Assembly: GCA_958428545.1 (NCBI GenBank)
Contig: CAUAGM010000003.1
Span: 160,363 to 224,362, forward strand
DNA from: an uncultured Arcanobacterium sp.
GTDB lineage: Bacteria; Actinomycetota; Actinomycetes; Actinomycetales; Actinomycetaceae
DNA: 64,000 nt
Reading direction: 5' to 3'
Shown: in pieces, positions 10,901 through 18,467 of the stretch
Numbering within the stretch: the stretch's first letter is position 1
Layout: each line of letters starts with the position of its first letter
The notes under the pieces: generated by a model
The model's database searches: none
What the model was told of the DNA's origin: nothing
The model's input: the letters and a program-made list of their open reading frames with translations, nothing else
Program-made: the position numbers and the translations under genes

Positions 10901-13133
10901 GCCACGAATTTTGAATAAAACGAACTAATGTAGAATTGATGCCTTTTTCTGATTGCCCGCCATATTTTTCGTCGTTTGCCCAATGGCTCCACAGAGAATA
11001 ATCTGCCATCGCCCATGCCCATTCAGAGCCAACGCGCCAGCCCTGCTTTTGCATTTCTTCGGCAAGACGACGCCCAATCCAGCCCTTTTCGTAATAAACG
11101 TCGAAATAGAGCCAATCCAGCTGGTCTGCAGCACCGGCCTTTGTGAGTTCGTCACGGAAATTTTGGAAACGATTCACCACGTTTTTACTTGTCAGATCCT
11201 GCACGGAATCCATGTAATACGCCTGATTCATCCAGCCCCATGCAGCGGCAGGAGGCATCGTGATCGTGCAGGGGTTATCATAGTTTGCTCCATTTCCTGC
11301 AGCACTATGCTTGCCGTCAGAAAAACACTGCGCTTCAGAATAGGATTCAGTAGCATTCACATGTACGCCATATTTCGCATTAAAATCTTTCGATGCTTTC
11401 AGCATGGTGACGAGATCATCAAAACCTCCAGCTCGCTGATTGTAATGACTGCCGTAATCTCCCTGCGCTGAATCATGACCTTCTGCCTGATAGCCCTTCA
11501 ACAACACCATTTGCCCGAGATTATCTGTGGCGAGAGAAATACGTTTTGTATCGTCAAGAGTGCGCAAGAACGGGTGTGTAGCTTGTGAGACGATATTAAA
11601 CGGAATGCGCTCAACCACGTTGTTAGCTGTATCTGCATAACCGTTGGGCAGCCCCGCTTTTTCCATAAGTTCACGAGTAGCAATTGCAGAATCCTGCCAA
11701 TCAACTGCTCCTGTAGAGTTATGATCTGCCACAATTTTTACTTCGGCAAAAGGAAGCTGCTCTGCGCCGATTCGATCAGCGCCGCGTGCATTCGTGCCAT
11801 AAATAGCCCATGAGCCTGGAGAAATCGTACCTATTTTTGCATTACCGTTAGCGCTGATTGCTCCTTCCCAACGGTTTTTCACGTCAGTTCCATCTGAATG
11901 TGCGTCTTTATCCACGGAAATAGCATTGGAGCGCAAACCAGCAGCAAGTTCATTGTTGTTGATAGCTGCAAACCAACCGCTTGCTTTTGCATTTAGCGCA
12001 GACTTAGCAACATTAAGAGTTGTGTCTGCAGGCGTCGTCCTGCTTGTGCTATTCACGCCCAGCATAAGTGATCCAGATTTTGCACCGTCTACCGTCACGA
12101 GATCAAGATTAGGAATGAGTAAACGGTCAATTTTTTCTTTTGGATCGTTAATATTTGTGATTTCCCAGCGAACAACCTGCCCATCAATCGAAATTTTCAC
12201 CGTAAAATCTGCAGAAATATCTGCGATAGACACTTTGTAGGTTGCATAGGTGCCTGTAGCATCTACAACGCCGTCTTCGACAGCAACATTGTGGGATGTC
12301 TCATTAACTTTAACGCTTGTGAGGGGGCTTCCCAGATGCCCTGCAAGCTTTTTCCCAGCATGCTCATATACTGCAATCTGAGGAAATTCTTTATAGAGAT
12401 ATGCCTTGTTTGCTCCGCTTGCAATAGGAAGTTTATCGGCAGTTTCTGGCATAGTGAGTTCATCACCTGCACTGGGAGGATCTGCAGGATCGGCCGAAGC
12501 TTTTGCTTTAGCATCCATCACCGAAATTTCAGTGATGTCAGATCCCCAGACGCCAGCTTTCATAGCGATTTTTTCACTCATCTGTGCTTTCATATCTGTA
12601 TACGGAACGCTAAATGCTTCCTGCCCGTTCAGATACAGTTTCGCATGTGTGCCGTCCCATTCGATACGCACAAGAATGCTGGCATCAGCGTGCGGAGCAG
12701 CTACTCGATCTCCTTCCATCCAAGGATTATTAGGTGCGCCATAGCGCTGCCAGAACCACCCTTGAGCATCATAGCCAATGAATAAACCGTGAGCTGGATC
12801 TTTATATCCTAGATAGAAACCGAAGCGATTGTGTTTACCTTCTTGCGGAGATTTAACGGTGGTTTCGAATGAACCATTTTTCGTAAAATCGTAGGAATCT
12901 TCATGAATTGCCACTGAGGGATATCTATCAGCTGTTGTGCCATTTTGGCTAGATGGAGACGCTTTGAAATGCGCCCATCCATCTTCTTCAACATCGAGCA
13001 CCACACCAGTTTTTTCTGTTGCAGAATCAACGCTCCATGAACCAGCTGATACATCAGCGAAAGCTGGAGTTGCCATGCCTGTGATCGTCACAGCCACAAC
13101 GCCGAGGCTTGCAAGGATCTTCCTCAGTTTCAT
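7941..13133 (-). CDS. Surface GH101 endo-alpha-N-acetylgalactosaminidase
   Basis: 1730 residues from the ATG at 13133, which has GAGGGGAAAG just upstream; a GTG four codons earlier is less likely. After a signal peptide (ends TPAFA) comes a laminin-G-like beta-sandwich, the GH101 supersandwich, and the barrel with YQAEGHDSAQGDYG and WLYFDVYYEKGW. By family comparison D678 (YFD) is the likely nucleophile and E704 (GSEW) the acid/base; that assignment is inference. KYLLPWNDAKG and MYHYNPAGG are further GH101 hallmarks. C-terminal parts are carbohydrate-binding modules, an NPCBM domain (GENGWGPVERD-type region to GIGMHSMGG) and an Ig-like domain. The sorting signal is IPPTG plus membrane segment plus RRRYE. 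The enzyme family removes the core-1 disaccharide from Ser/Thr of mucins. Confidence 0.93.
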   Translation of the reverse strand: MKLRKILASLGVVAVTITGMATPAFADVSAGSWSVDSATEKTGVVLDVEEDGWAHFKASPSSQNGTTADRYPSVAIHEDSYDFTKNGSFETTVKSPQEGKHNRFGFYLGYKDPAHGLFIGYDAQGWFWQRYGAPNNPWMEGDRVAAPHADASILVRIEWDGTHAKLYLNGQEAFSVPYTDMKAQMSEKIAMKAGVWGSDITEISVMDAKAKASADPADPPSAGDELTMPETADKLPIASGANKAYLYKEFPQIAVYEHAGKKLAGHLGSPLTSVKVNETSHNVAVEDGVVDATGTYATYKVSIADISADFTVKISIDGQVVRWEITNINDPKEKIDRLLIPNLDLVTVDGAKSGSLMLGVNSTSRTTPADTTLNVAKSALNAKASGWFAAINNNELAAGLRSNAISVDKDAHSDGTDVKNRWEGAISANGNAKIGTISPGSWAIYGTNARGADRIGAEQLPFAEVKIVADHNSTGAVDWQDSAIATRELMEKAGLPNGYADTANNVVERIPFNIVSQATHPFLRTLDDTKRISLATDNLGQMVLLKGYQAEGHDSAQGDYGSHYNQRAGGFDDLVTMLKASKDFNAKYGVHVNATESYSEAQCFSDGKHSAAGNGANYDNPCTITMPPAAAWGWMNQAYYMDSVQDLTSKNVVNRFQNFRDELTKAGAADQLDWLYFDVYYEKGWIGRRLAEEMQKQGWRVGSEWAWAMADYSLWSHWANDEKYGGQSEKGINSTLVRFIQNSWRDTWNPDPLLGNANTKEFEGWTGQTDYNNFINNVWQRNLPTKFLQQSDLLSYKLGDKAAFKNGTEVVSSRTSITGTDLGTDRTITYGGKSVYTEGKYLLPWNDAKGVGDSKAGGTKMYHYNPAGGASTWQLTPAFAQVSNFTLYELTDTGRANGVAVANNGGAVTLPASVKANTAYVLYPNTAVQTADPQWGEGSHISDPGFYSGDLKAEGYTTTGNVSVDKNYSANGGRNLGRVAKLGSGAASLAQHISLPKGDYSMWAWVEIEPGKERPVSVSVSGDAKAIGNQRSIQGVPTSSITMSTAINATASDEKLRTYFQRVRVTFHTDGAGVTFKVSAGEGEAAVLIDDLRVVKYSVPEDKARTEKTIFFDDFESVDTGYWPFVTGKAEVGGDARTQMAENHPPYSNAGWYGKNAAGQVVEKGKLTDNVLDGKWSLLAHEENGGLILRTTQASVPFDSGKTYRVSMDYQNAYAGEYAFVLGRDRLTDSGIASSEVQTLSIPQVRGTGVDGKGTQTISLEFTTGTSGNYWIGINKVGGSAGSDLTIDNFRVELLDENPKSLPGNADPEISAAQSPVSEGESTTVTTTTDFFEEGTPTNIVTSLTGPEGWDITKKGDPASIDEHISQQWNIDVPVGAGDGVLTYTVNYDVDNDGVTRSVKTTTQVKVVRSVRPGMNFLSDLPWADEENGWGPVERDQENGEQGRNDGTPITLGGTEYAKGIGMHSMGGSSMANITFDLTDKQCTIMRAIVGVNDTQPNGNVTFKVLGDGQTKYESETVSKASGTQSIDIDITGVKKLQLQVGNANGSNGNDHADWANARVICGKPALQVKDTKAEVGSGALSIPVGISGIDTLMPYTVSLSGAPEGFAYNPETNAIEGSADAAFDGDVHVNFTQGDTVLTSAFRLQLTQPSAPVPGGDPSPGENPNPGEESAPGSDSDGKTSGDSAQPRNMGSAAHPAIPPTGAKAAWAVLLACALLSCGALMVCRRRYE

Positions 13134-13483
13134 CTTTCCCCTCACTATTCAGGCGATGAGAACACTCATCAAGCAGGGCAAAGCGCACACTCATATCCGC
13201 TTCCCCTGCAGATTTTTTGGAATTTTGGAAAAGCAACACCGCGTTTCCAAAATTCCGACACAGCAGATACAGCTGTGTATACATGAATTTCATAATACCT
13301 TGATACGCAAAAAATAAGCACTCTTTTTTCCAAAATATTACGTTAATATAACGAGCAATCAGAAGGTAAAATCGATTAACCAGCACTGCATAGTCCTTTA
13401 GTACTATTTTTAACTTTTTTGAGCAGTTCAACAGCACATATTCGCATTCATCTTCCACAGCCTCCTCATTTATACTGGCAGAT
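13134..13483. promoter_or_regulatory. Divergent intergenic region with a 13-base perfect dyad
   Basis: This AT-rich 350-base gap serves GH101 (minus) and the SurA-like gene (plus). GGAATTTTGGAAA (13219-13231) and TTTCCAAAATTCC (13244-13256) form a perfect 13-base inverted repeat with a 12-base loop, about 86-123 bases upstream of the GH101 start. It could be an operator or a 5' UTR hairpin. No clear -10/-35 pair was settled on. Confidence 0.5.
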
Positions 13484-14326
13484 ATGAAGAGAAGGCATAT
13501 CCAGAGCATAGCGGGCTGCATTCTTGCACTCGGCACACTGCTGACGCTTCACACCCTCACAACTGATGCACAAACCACAGGCGACGATCAGCAGCTCCTT
13601 TCACACCATACTAATACTCCTACACCTTCATTTCCGAGTATCACGATCGGCAGCTACACGGTATCGGAAGAAGAAATTCAGTATGCTCTCACTAGAGTTC
13701 GAAATACCGTTATCAAAGAAACCGCACCTAAAGAAACGAGTATCGGATCTGATTATTTTCTTTCCGATGCAAAAAATTCACCATCGGCGCATGCAGCTAC
13801 ACAAGCTCTAGATTATGTGCATCGCCGTTTTTCGTTTTATTCAACTGCATACGAAGCGAAGCTCGTTGATTCGCCAACATGGGATAGCCTAGTTGAGCGC
13901 TATAAAAAGGAAAATCAAAAACGTAGCGAAATACTTAAATCTCATTCCACCCCAGAAAGAAGCACAGAAGATGGCTCCTCTATGCCTAAAGATACTCTCT
14001 ATGGCGTGCAGCAGTTTAATCTCGATACATTTATCAGCTATGAAATGAGCGCTCTTTCGCAACGCTACTGCGCTGATGAGAACCTACCGGGAATGAATAT
14101 ATCTGAAAGCGATATCCAACAGTATTACGCAAACCATCAGTGGGAAATCGACAGTACTGACGGTACTGACACGCCTAGTCTTGAAAAAATCCGCCCAAAC
14201 GTTGCGGCAGCACTGCGCACAAGCATTTTTGAGGATATCGTAGAAAAACGCATAGAAAGCGAAAATATTATGGTCACAGACCAAAAAGCGCTCATATCTT
14301 ACGCCAGTGCATTTTTGTCAAAATAG
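13484..14326 (+). CDS. Exported SurA-like protein without PPIase domain
   Basis: 280 residues with a signal peptide (MKRRHIQSIAG..., hydrophobic core to about 28). A short helical segment (about 45-120) and a C-terminal helix pair starting ISESDIQQYYANH and SLEKIRPNVAAALRT resemble the flanking helices of SurA/PrsA-type chaperones, but no parvulin domain lies between them. It may be a small extracytoplasmic folding factor for the neighbouring secreted enzymes; this is inference from position and weak similarity. It is the only plus-strand gene inside the glycosidase block and is followed by a hairpin terminator. Otherwise a hypothetical protein. Confidence 0.7.
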   Translation: MKRRHIQSIAGCILALGTLLTLHTLTTDAQTTGDDQQLLSHHTNTPTPSFPSITIGSYTVSEEEIQYALTRVRNTVIKETAPKETSIGSDYFLSDAKNSPSAHAATQALDYVHRRFSFYSTAYEAKLVDSPTWDSLVERYKKENQKRSEILKSHSTPERSTEDGSSMPKDTLYGVQQFNLDTFISYEMSALSQRYCADENLPGMNISESDIQQYYANHQWEIDSTDGTDTPSLEKIRPNVAAALRTSIFEDIVEKRIESENIMVTDQKALISYASAFLSK

Positions 14327-14327
14327 G

Positions 14328-14385
14328 ACAGGGCGGCACCTGCCTAAAGCGGCACCTGCCTAAATAAGATGCTGCCCTTTTTCTA
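14328..14385 (+). terminator. Terminator of the SurA-like gene with an internal repeat
   Basis: AGGGCGGCA pairs with TGCTGCCCT, followed by TTTTTCT. The loop contains the direct repeat GCGGCACCTGCCTAAA (second copy nearly exact). Confidence 0.6.
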
Positions 14386-14399
14386 TACTATGTGCTGCC

Positions 14400-14522
14400 C
14401 TAAAAGTTCGATAGAACGGTTGATTTTAAGTTCCTGATGAGTACCTTCTGCAACCACTCGCTACGATTCTCGTCAAGAACGGCAATATGATCTGCAATAC
14501 GAATAGAGCCAGCCGACGATCA
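14400..14522 (-). pseudogene. Relic of an ABC transporter ATPase C-terminus
   Basis: On the minus strand this stretch reads IRIADHIAVLDENRSEW and then, after a shift of frame, a THQELKINRSIE-like piece. That is the H-loop/D-loop to C-terminus part of an exporter type ABC ATPase (ADRIAVLDEGR...HEEL). No Walker A or signature lies nearby, so only the last 35-40 residues survive. It is probably debris from a deletion between the SurA-like gene and the beta-helix gene. Confidence 0.5.
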
Positions 14523-14529
14523 ATAACAA

Positions 14530-14640
14530 TAGCAGTACGGCAGTGATATCTATGGAGTAACTGCAAAAGAGATTGAAGATGGTAGCGTCAAACAATTTAT
14601 TTTCAAGCCATCAGGAAAAATATTAGGAAAAATAAACTGA
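14530..14640 (+). pseudogene. C-terminal gene fragment, unrecognised
   Basis: An open frame without a start codon reads QYGSDIYGVTAKEIEDGS, then KQFIFKPSGKILGKIN and a stop. It begins right after in-frame stops and looks like the end of a real protein, but I do not recognise the family. Confidence 0.3.
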
Positions 14641-14738
14641 CGTGAGAGCCCAGATTTTTATCTGAAGGTAGAGCTAATCGCAGTAGAGCCTCTACCTGTG
14701 CTCAACAAAAAGTTCTGGCTAAGGTGAGTTTGATATTG

Positions 14739-14798
14739 CATCGTAGCTTTAGGAATATACACAGCGAACATTGTCAAGATATCCCTAAAGCTACGATG
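14739..14798 (-). terminator. Long hairpin after the beta-helix gene, shared sequence family
   Basis: CATCGTAGCTTTAGG (14739-14753) and CCTAAAGCTACGATG (14784-14798) are a perfect 15-base inverted repeat with a 30-base loop. The arm CCCTAAAGCTACGAT recurs at 18441-18455 after the next gene. Confidence 0.6.
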
Positions 14799-14818
14799 CT
14801 CCCCTTTATTGGCGCTTA

Positions 14819-17800
14819 TTAGCACTGGTTAAAGCGCCGTCGAGTTAGCACTAATGCACCGCCGGCGAGCAAAGCACACGCGAGTGCAGCCGCCCACGCC
14901 ATATTCGAACCTGTATTCGCCACCTCTTTCACGCCAGCAACTTTTTTAGCAGAAGAATCTGCTTTACTCGAGATATTGGGATTCGATTGAGCTTTTCCGA
15001 AATCTCCGCCTTGCTGAGAATCATCTGGACGATCTGGCTGCGGATCAGGCTTCACAGGATCTGATTTATCTTTCACGTCAATCGTAAATGATGCAACTGC
15101 CTCAACCCCGTCAGCGTTCGCAGCTTTTACCGTCACAGTATAAGTGCCCGCTGCCGTAGGAGCACCAGCAATCGCAGCACGTGCTGCTTCGAACTGAATG
15201 CCATCAGGCAGACCTTCCACTGCCGTCACCGAGCCATTCGTTACTGATAGATTAATATCAGCAATCGCGCTTCCAACAACCGCTTCTACGTTGGGAATCG
15301 GATCGATCACAGCTGTTGGTGCTTTCACCGTCACATACGTGATAACTGGAGAAATATGAATCGATGGTTTCTTTGGGTTGCCGATACTCTGCGCTACAAC
15401 GCGAATATAGTCTCCTTTTTTCACGTCAATCACAGAATCAGCATCAGCGAAATTCTTCCATTGCGCCGGCACTTCAAAAGAATTGTGAAGAGTTGCCGTC
15501 TGCAGTGCTTGATCGTTATGCATCACGCTCAGTTTGACGCTTCCACCCGAATTATCCGCTTGGCGCAAATATGGTTCTCCCTGCGAAATTTCGAAAGTAA
15601 CTTTTCCGTCTTTTGGTGCTTTGAAAACCATCGCAGTTGCCCCAGCCGATTGTGGAGAATCGGAGATCAAACCGCGGATACCTGCGCGCGCATCTGCAGC
15701 TGGAAGATTCAAATCTCTATAATCCAGACCCGGACCAAACCACTGATCAACTTCCCAGTTTGGATAGCCTTGCTTGCCATATGAAGTAATATCTTTCCAC
15801 GGCGCATCAGCGCTAGGCTGATACTGAGAATACCACACAGGGCCTTGCTTATTATTTTCAAAATCTTTCACCCACGAATATGAATCTCCCTTGATAAGAG
15901 TAGGCTGATTCGGATCCTCAGGTGTGGTTTCAGGCTTTGGAGATTCCCCTTCAATCTGGATTGCCCCAATATCGGGAGTGCCGCTGATAGTGGCACCCAG
16001 AAAATCCTTGTTAAAGGAAAAACCGTGAGCATCAGTAATAGACATACCCGTATTTGCTGCAGGCGAACCTTCCACAAGCTTATAGCCGTCAAATGCGCCA
16101 GTTTCTGCCCCAGCAGCTCTTTGTGCGGCCGTGCTAGATGCAAAATGCGTAGTGAAATCTTGCTTTGCGGCTATCGGAGCACTTCCAGGATTTTCCATTA
16201 CCTTCGTACCTGCAGCAACGCGAATCGGATGCGTATCGTTGGCAGGAATATTCGCGTAGTTGTAGTAAAGATTGTTTTCGTATTCTTTTGTACCACTACC
16301 TTTATGCCAGTTTTCTGTGCGAGGAGAATTTCCTGCGTAATAGAAAATGTTGTTTTCTATCTGGGCATTTCCATTTTCGTTGTGCTTTGAATGCAGCACT
16401 GGCACACCTTCTGGGATATAGAACGTGTTGTTGTAAATATGCGCCTCTGGGAGATTATCGGGCACATCGATAGCGCCAAGAAGATCATTTTGAGAGATAT
16501 TGAAACGATATGTGCTGTTGAGTACCTGCTGCCCGCAAAACATCACGCTCCCGCCGCTATTCCCATGCGAATAGTTGTACTGATAGACAGTGCCATCTCC
16601 ATAATCGGCATCCCACGCCATACCATCCCCATTACCTTGGGCAGCATTTTTTGTGTCGTAAGCTTCGTTATACTGGAAAAGAGCATTTTTGGTTTTCCAT
16701 GCCCATATTGCAGCCGCTACTCTATGGTTGCTGGTGTGCGAATAATCAGTCAGGTTCATCTGCCGGGCAGCACCATCAGAAACGTTATATTCAATAAGCG
16801 GCTTATCAGCATAGAAGACTGTAATAGCGTCACCGCCTGCGTCTTTGACGAAGTTGCCGCGCACAACCACATTCGTCTGCCCATACGTTTGAGCAGTTTC
16901 ATGCGAAATCTCAGCTTGTGCGAATTGGGCAGAATAGCCAGTGTATCCTACACCAATACCCCATCGATTTACTCGTTCCACGCGGTTATTGAGCACCTGG
17001 ACATCGTCGAAACGAGCAATTCCCGTTGCCGCTTCGTTAAGAGGCTTATGAGCAATCACATAAATTCCGCCATTAGCCATGTGCTTATCGTAAACATTGC
17101 CATCAACATCATGAATATAGAGATCTTTTAATACAACATGATTGACTGTACCGATATTTTCTGCAATCACAGCTACACCAGTGCGGTTCATTGCGTCTAC
17201 ATCATTGTATTTCCCTGGATCAGTATCTTGCCGATCGTTCGTAATCTCAAGATGAGAAACTTCAATATACTCTACGTCTTTCAGTAAAACAGATGAAGAA
17301 ACTGTGCCTTTGAAACGATGCGATGAAGAATCAAGCTTCGTATGGTAATCCTCATACCATGTTCCTTTTCCATTAGTATTAATCACAGGAAGCGGTTTTG
17401 AGCTGTCTCCGTAAGCAGAAATTTTAATTGGCTTTTGTGCACTTCCAGCGCCTTTAAGATGCAGGAACTGATCGTTAAACACATCTCCTCGATGAAAATA
17501 CACTGCATCTCCCGCGCTTAAAATAAGCCGATTGACTGGCGCAGTTGTCTTCCACGCTTTTTCTGGGCTTAAGCCATCATTTGAATCATCGCCATCTGCT
17601 GCCACATACCACGTTCGCCCTAGATGAGTGACGCTAGTGGCCGCATTGAATTCTGCAAGGCTTGAATCCGTCATTTCAGATCCGTCAGAACCATAGGAAT
17701 TTTTATAAGTGACGAGGACGCATCGCGCTTCAACCGCAGGAAAATCAATCACAATATCATTAAAACGCGATGAAGCGGTATCTTTCCCAACTGTTCCTGC

Positions 17801-18220
17801 TGCTACTTGAGTCCAGTTTGCTGAAGTTTCCACAAACGTTTTATCTGCAGAAGAGCAAGCACTATGTGTAGAAACTGAAATAGCATAATCGCGTAAACGC
17901 CCCGAACTATTGCCCTGACGAGGAGTAAGGCTCACACGACCAAGATTTTGTATGCTCGCACCTAAATCATAAGCGAGATAATGCGGAGCTTTTGCGGGAG
18001 TATGCCAATCTGAATGCCAGTACGTCGCCTTATTGCCATCAAGAGTGCTTTCTTTTGTACCTGGAGATTCTGACGTATCTTCTGACGATGCATACACTGC
18101 CTTCATATCCTTTTGCGGCAATGGTGAATAAGTGACGTCAGCTGCTGCAGGGATTGCAGATAATCCTGCAGCAGCTAAAATTGTGCAGGCAAAAACCGTC
18201 AGTATTTTCTTCGTGCCCAT
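14819..18220 (-). CDS. Surface beta-helix glycosidase, GH136 (lacto-N-biosidase)-like
   Basis: 1133 residues from ATG 18220, chosen because AAGGGGGAGTGTG precedes it and a signal peptide (ends AIPAAAD) follows at once. An F5/8 type C domain (about 30-200) precedes HLGRTWYVAADGDDSNDG, which opens a right-handed parallel beta-helix (about 205-720) with many N-x-F/Y-x-x-N turns. GDGMAWDADYGDG has D532, D537 and D539. GH136 enzymes such as LnbX use two Asp seven residues apart, which D532/D539 would fit; this is inference. C-terminal parts are a jelly-roll-like domain, an Ig-like (He_PIG) domain, a charged spacer, the sorting motif VANTG, a membrane segment and RRRFNQC. Other beta-helix families (GH110, polysaccharide lyases) remain possible. 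Confidence 0.75.
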   Translation of the reverse strand: MGTKKILTVFACTILAAAGLSAIPAAADVTYSPLPQKDMKAVYASSEDTSESPGTKESTLDGNKATYWHSDWHTPAKAPHYLAYDLGASIQNLGRVSLTPRQGNSSGRLRDYAISVSTHSACSSADKTFVETSANWTQVAAGTVGKDTASSRFNDIVIDFPAVEARCVLVTYKNSYGSDGSEMTDSSLAEFNAATSVTHLGRTWYVAADGDDSNDGLSPEKAWKTTAPVNRLILSAGDAVYFHRGDVFNDQFLHLKGAGSAQKPIKISAYGDSSKPLPVINTNGKGTWYEDYHTKLDSSSHRFKGTVSSSVLLKDVEYIEVSHLEITNDRQDTDPGKYNDVDAMNRTGVAVIAENIGTVNHVVLKDLYIHDVDGNVYDKHMANGGIYVIAHKPLNEAATGIARFDDVQVLNNRVERVNRWGIGVGYTGYSAQFAQAEISHETAQTYGQTNVVVRGNFVKDAGGDAITVFYADKPLIEYNVSDGAARQMNLTDYSHTSNHRVAAAIWAWKTKNALFQYNEAYDTKNAAQGNGDGMAWDADYGDGTVYQYNYSHGNSGGSVMFCGQQVLNSTYRFNISQNDLLGAIDVPDNLPEAHIYNNTFYIPEGVPVLHSKHNENGNAQIENNIFYYAGNSPRTENWHKGSGTKEYENNLYYNYANIPANDTHPIRVAAGTKVMENPGSAPIAAKQDFTTHFASSTAAQRAAGAETGAFDGYKLVEGSPAANTGMSITDAHGFSFNKDFLGATISGTPDIGAIQIEGESPKPETTPEDPNQPTLIKGDSYSWVKDFENNKQGPVWYSQYQPSADAPWKDITSYGKQGYPNWEVDQWFGPGLDYRDLNLPAADARAGIRGLISDSPQSAGATAMVFKAPKDGKVTFEISQGEPYLRQADNSGGSVKLSVMHNDQALQTATLHNSFEVPAQWKNFADADSVIDVKKGDYIRVVAQSIGNPKKPSIHISPVITYVTVKAPTAVIDPIPNVEAVVGSAIADINLSVTNGSVTAVEGLPDGIQFEAARAAIAGAPTAAGTYTVTVKAANADGVEAVASFTIDVKDKSDPVKPDPQPDRPDDSQQGGDFGKAQSNPNISSKADSSAKKVAGVKEVANTGSNMAWAAALACALLAGGALVLTRRRFNQC

Positions 18221-18402
18221 CACACTCCCCCTTAATAGTTTTTCTTTACCAATTTTTTTCATATTTTTATATACGTATTGAATATGCGTATTGATTCACG
18301 TAGATCTGCGCAATCAAATACTCACGTTCACAGCAAGGTCGGCACTACTGCCTGATTCAACACGCGAGTATCGCTTATGCGTTGAAATTCTGATACCGCA
18401 AC

Positions 18403-18449
18403 GCTTTAGGGAGATCCACAGCATCAACACTGCCAGATCTCCCTAAAGC
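18403..18449 (-). terminator. Hairpin after the GH20 lacto-N-biosidase gene
   Basis: GCTTTAGGGAGATC (18403-18416) and GATCTCCCTAAAGC (18436-18449) form a perfect 14-base inverted repeat. It shares its arm with the hairpin at 14739-14798, so the two 3' ends seem to descend from one duplication. Confidence 0.65.
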
Positions 18450-18467
18450 TACGATACGGCTCTTTTA

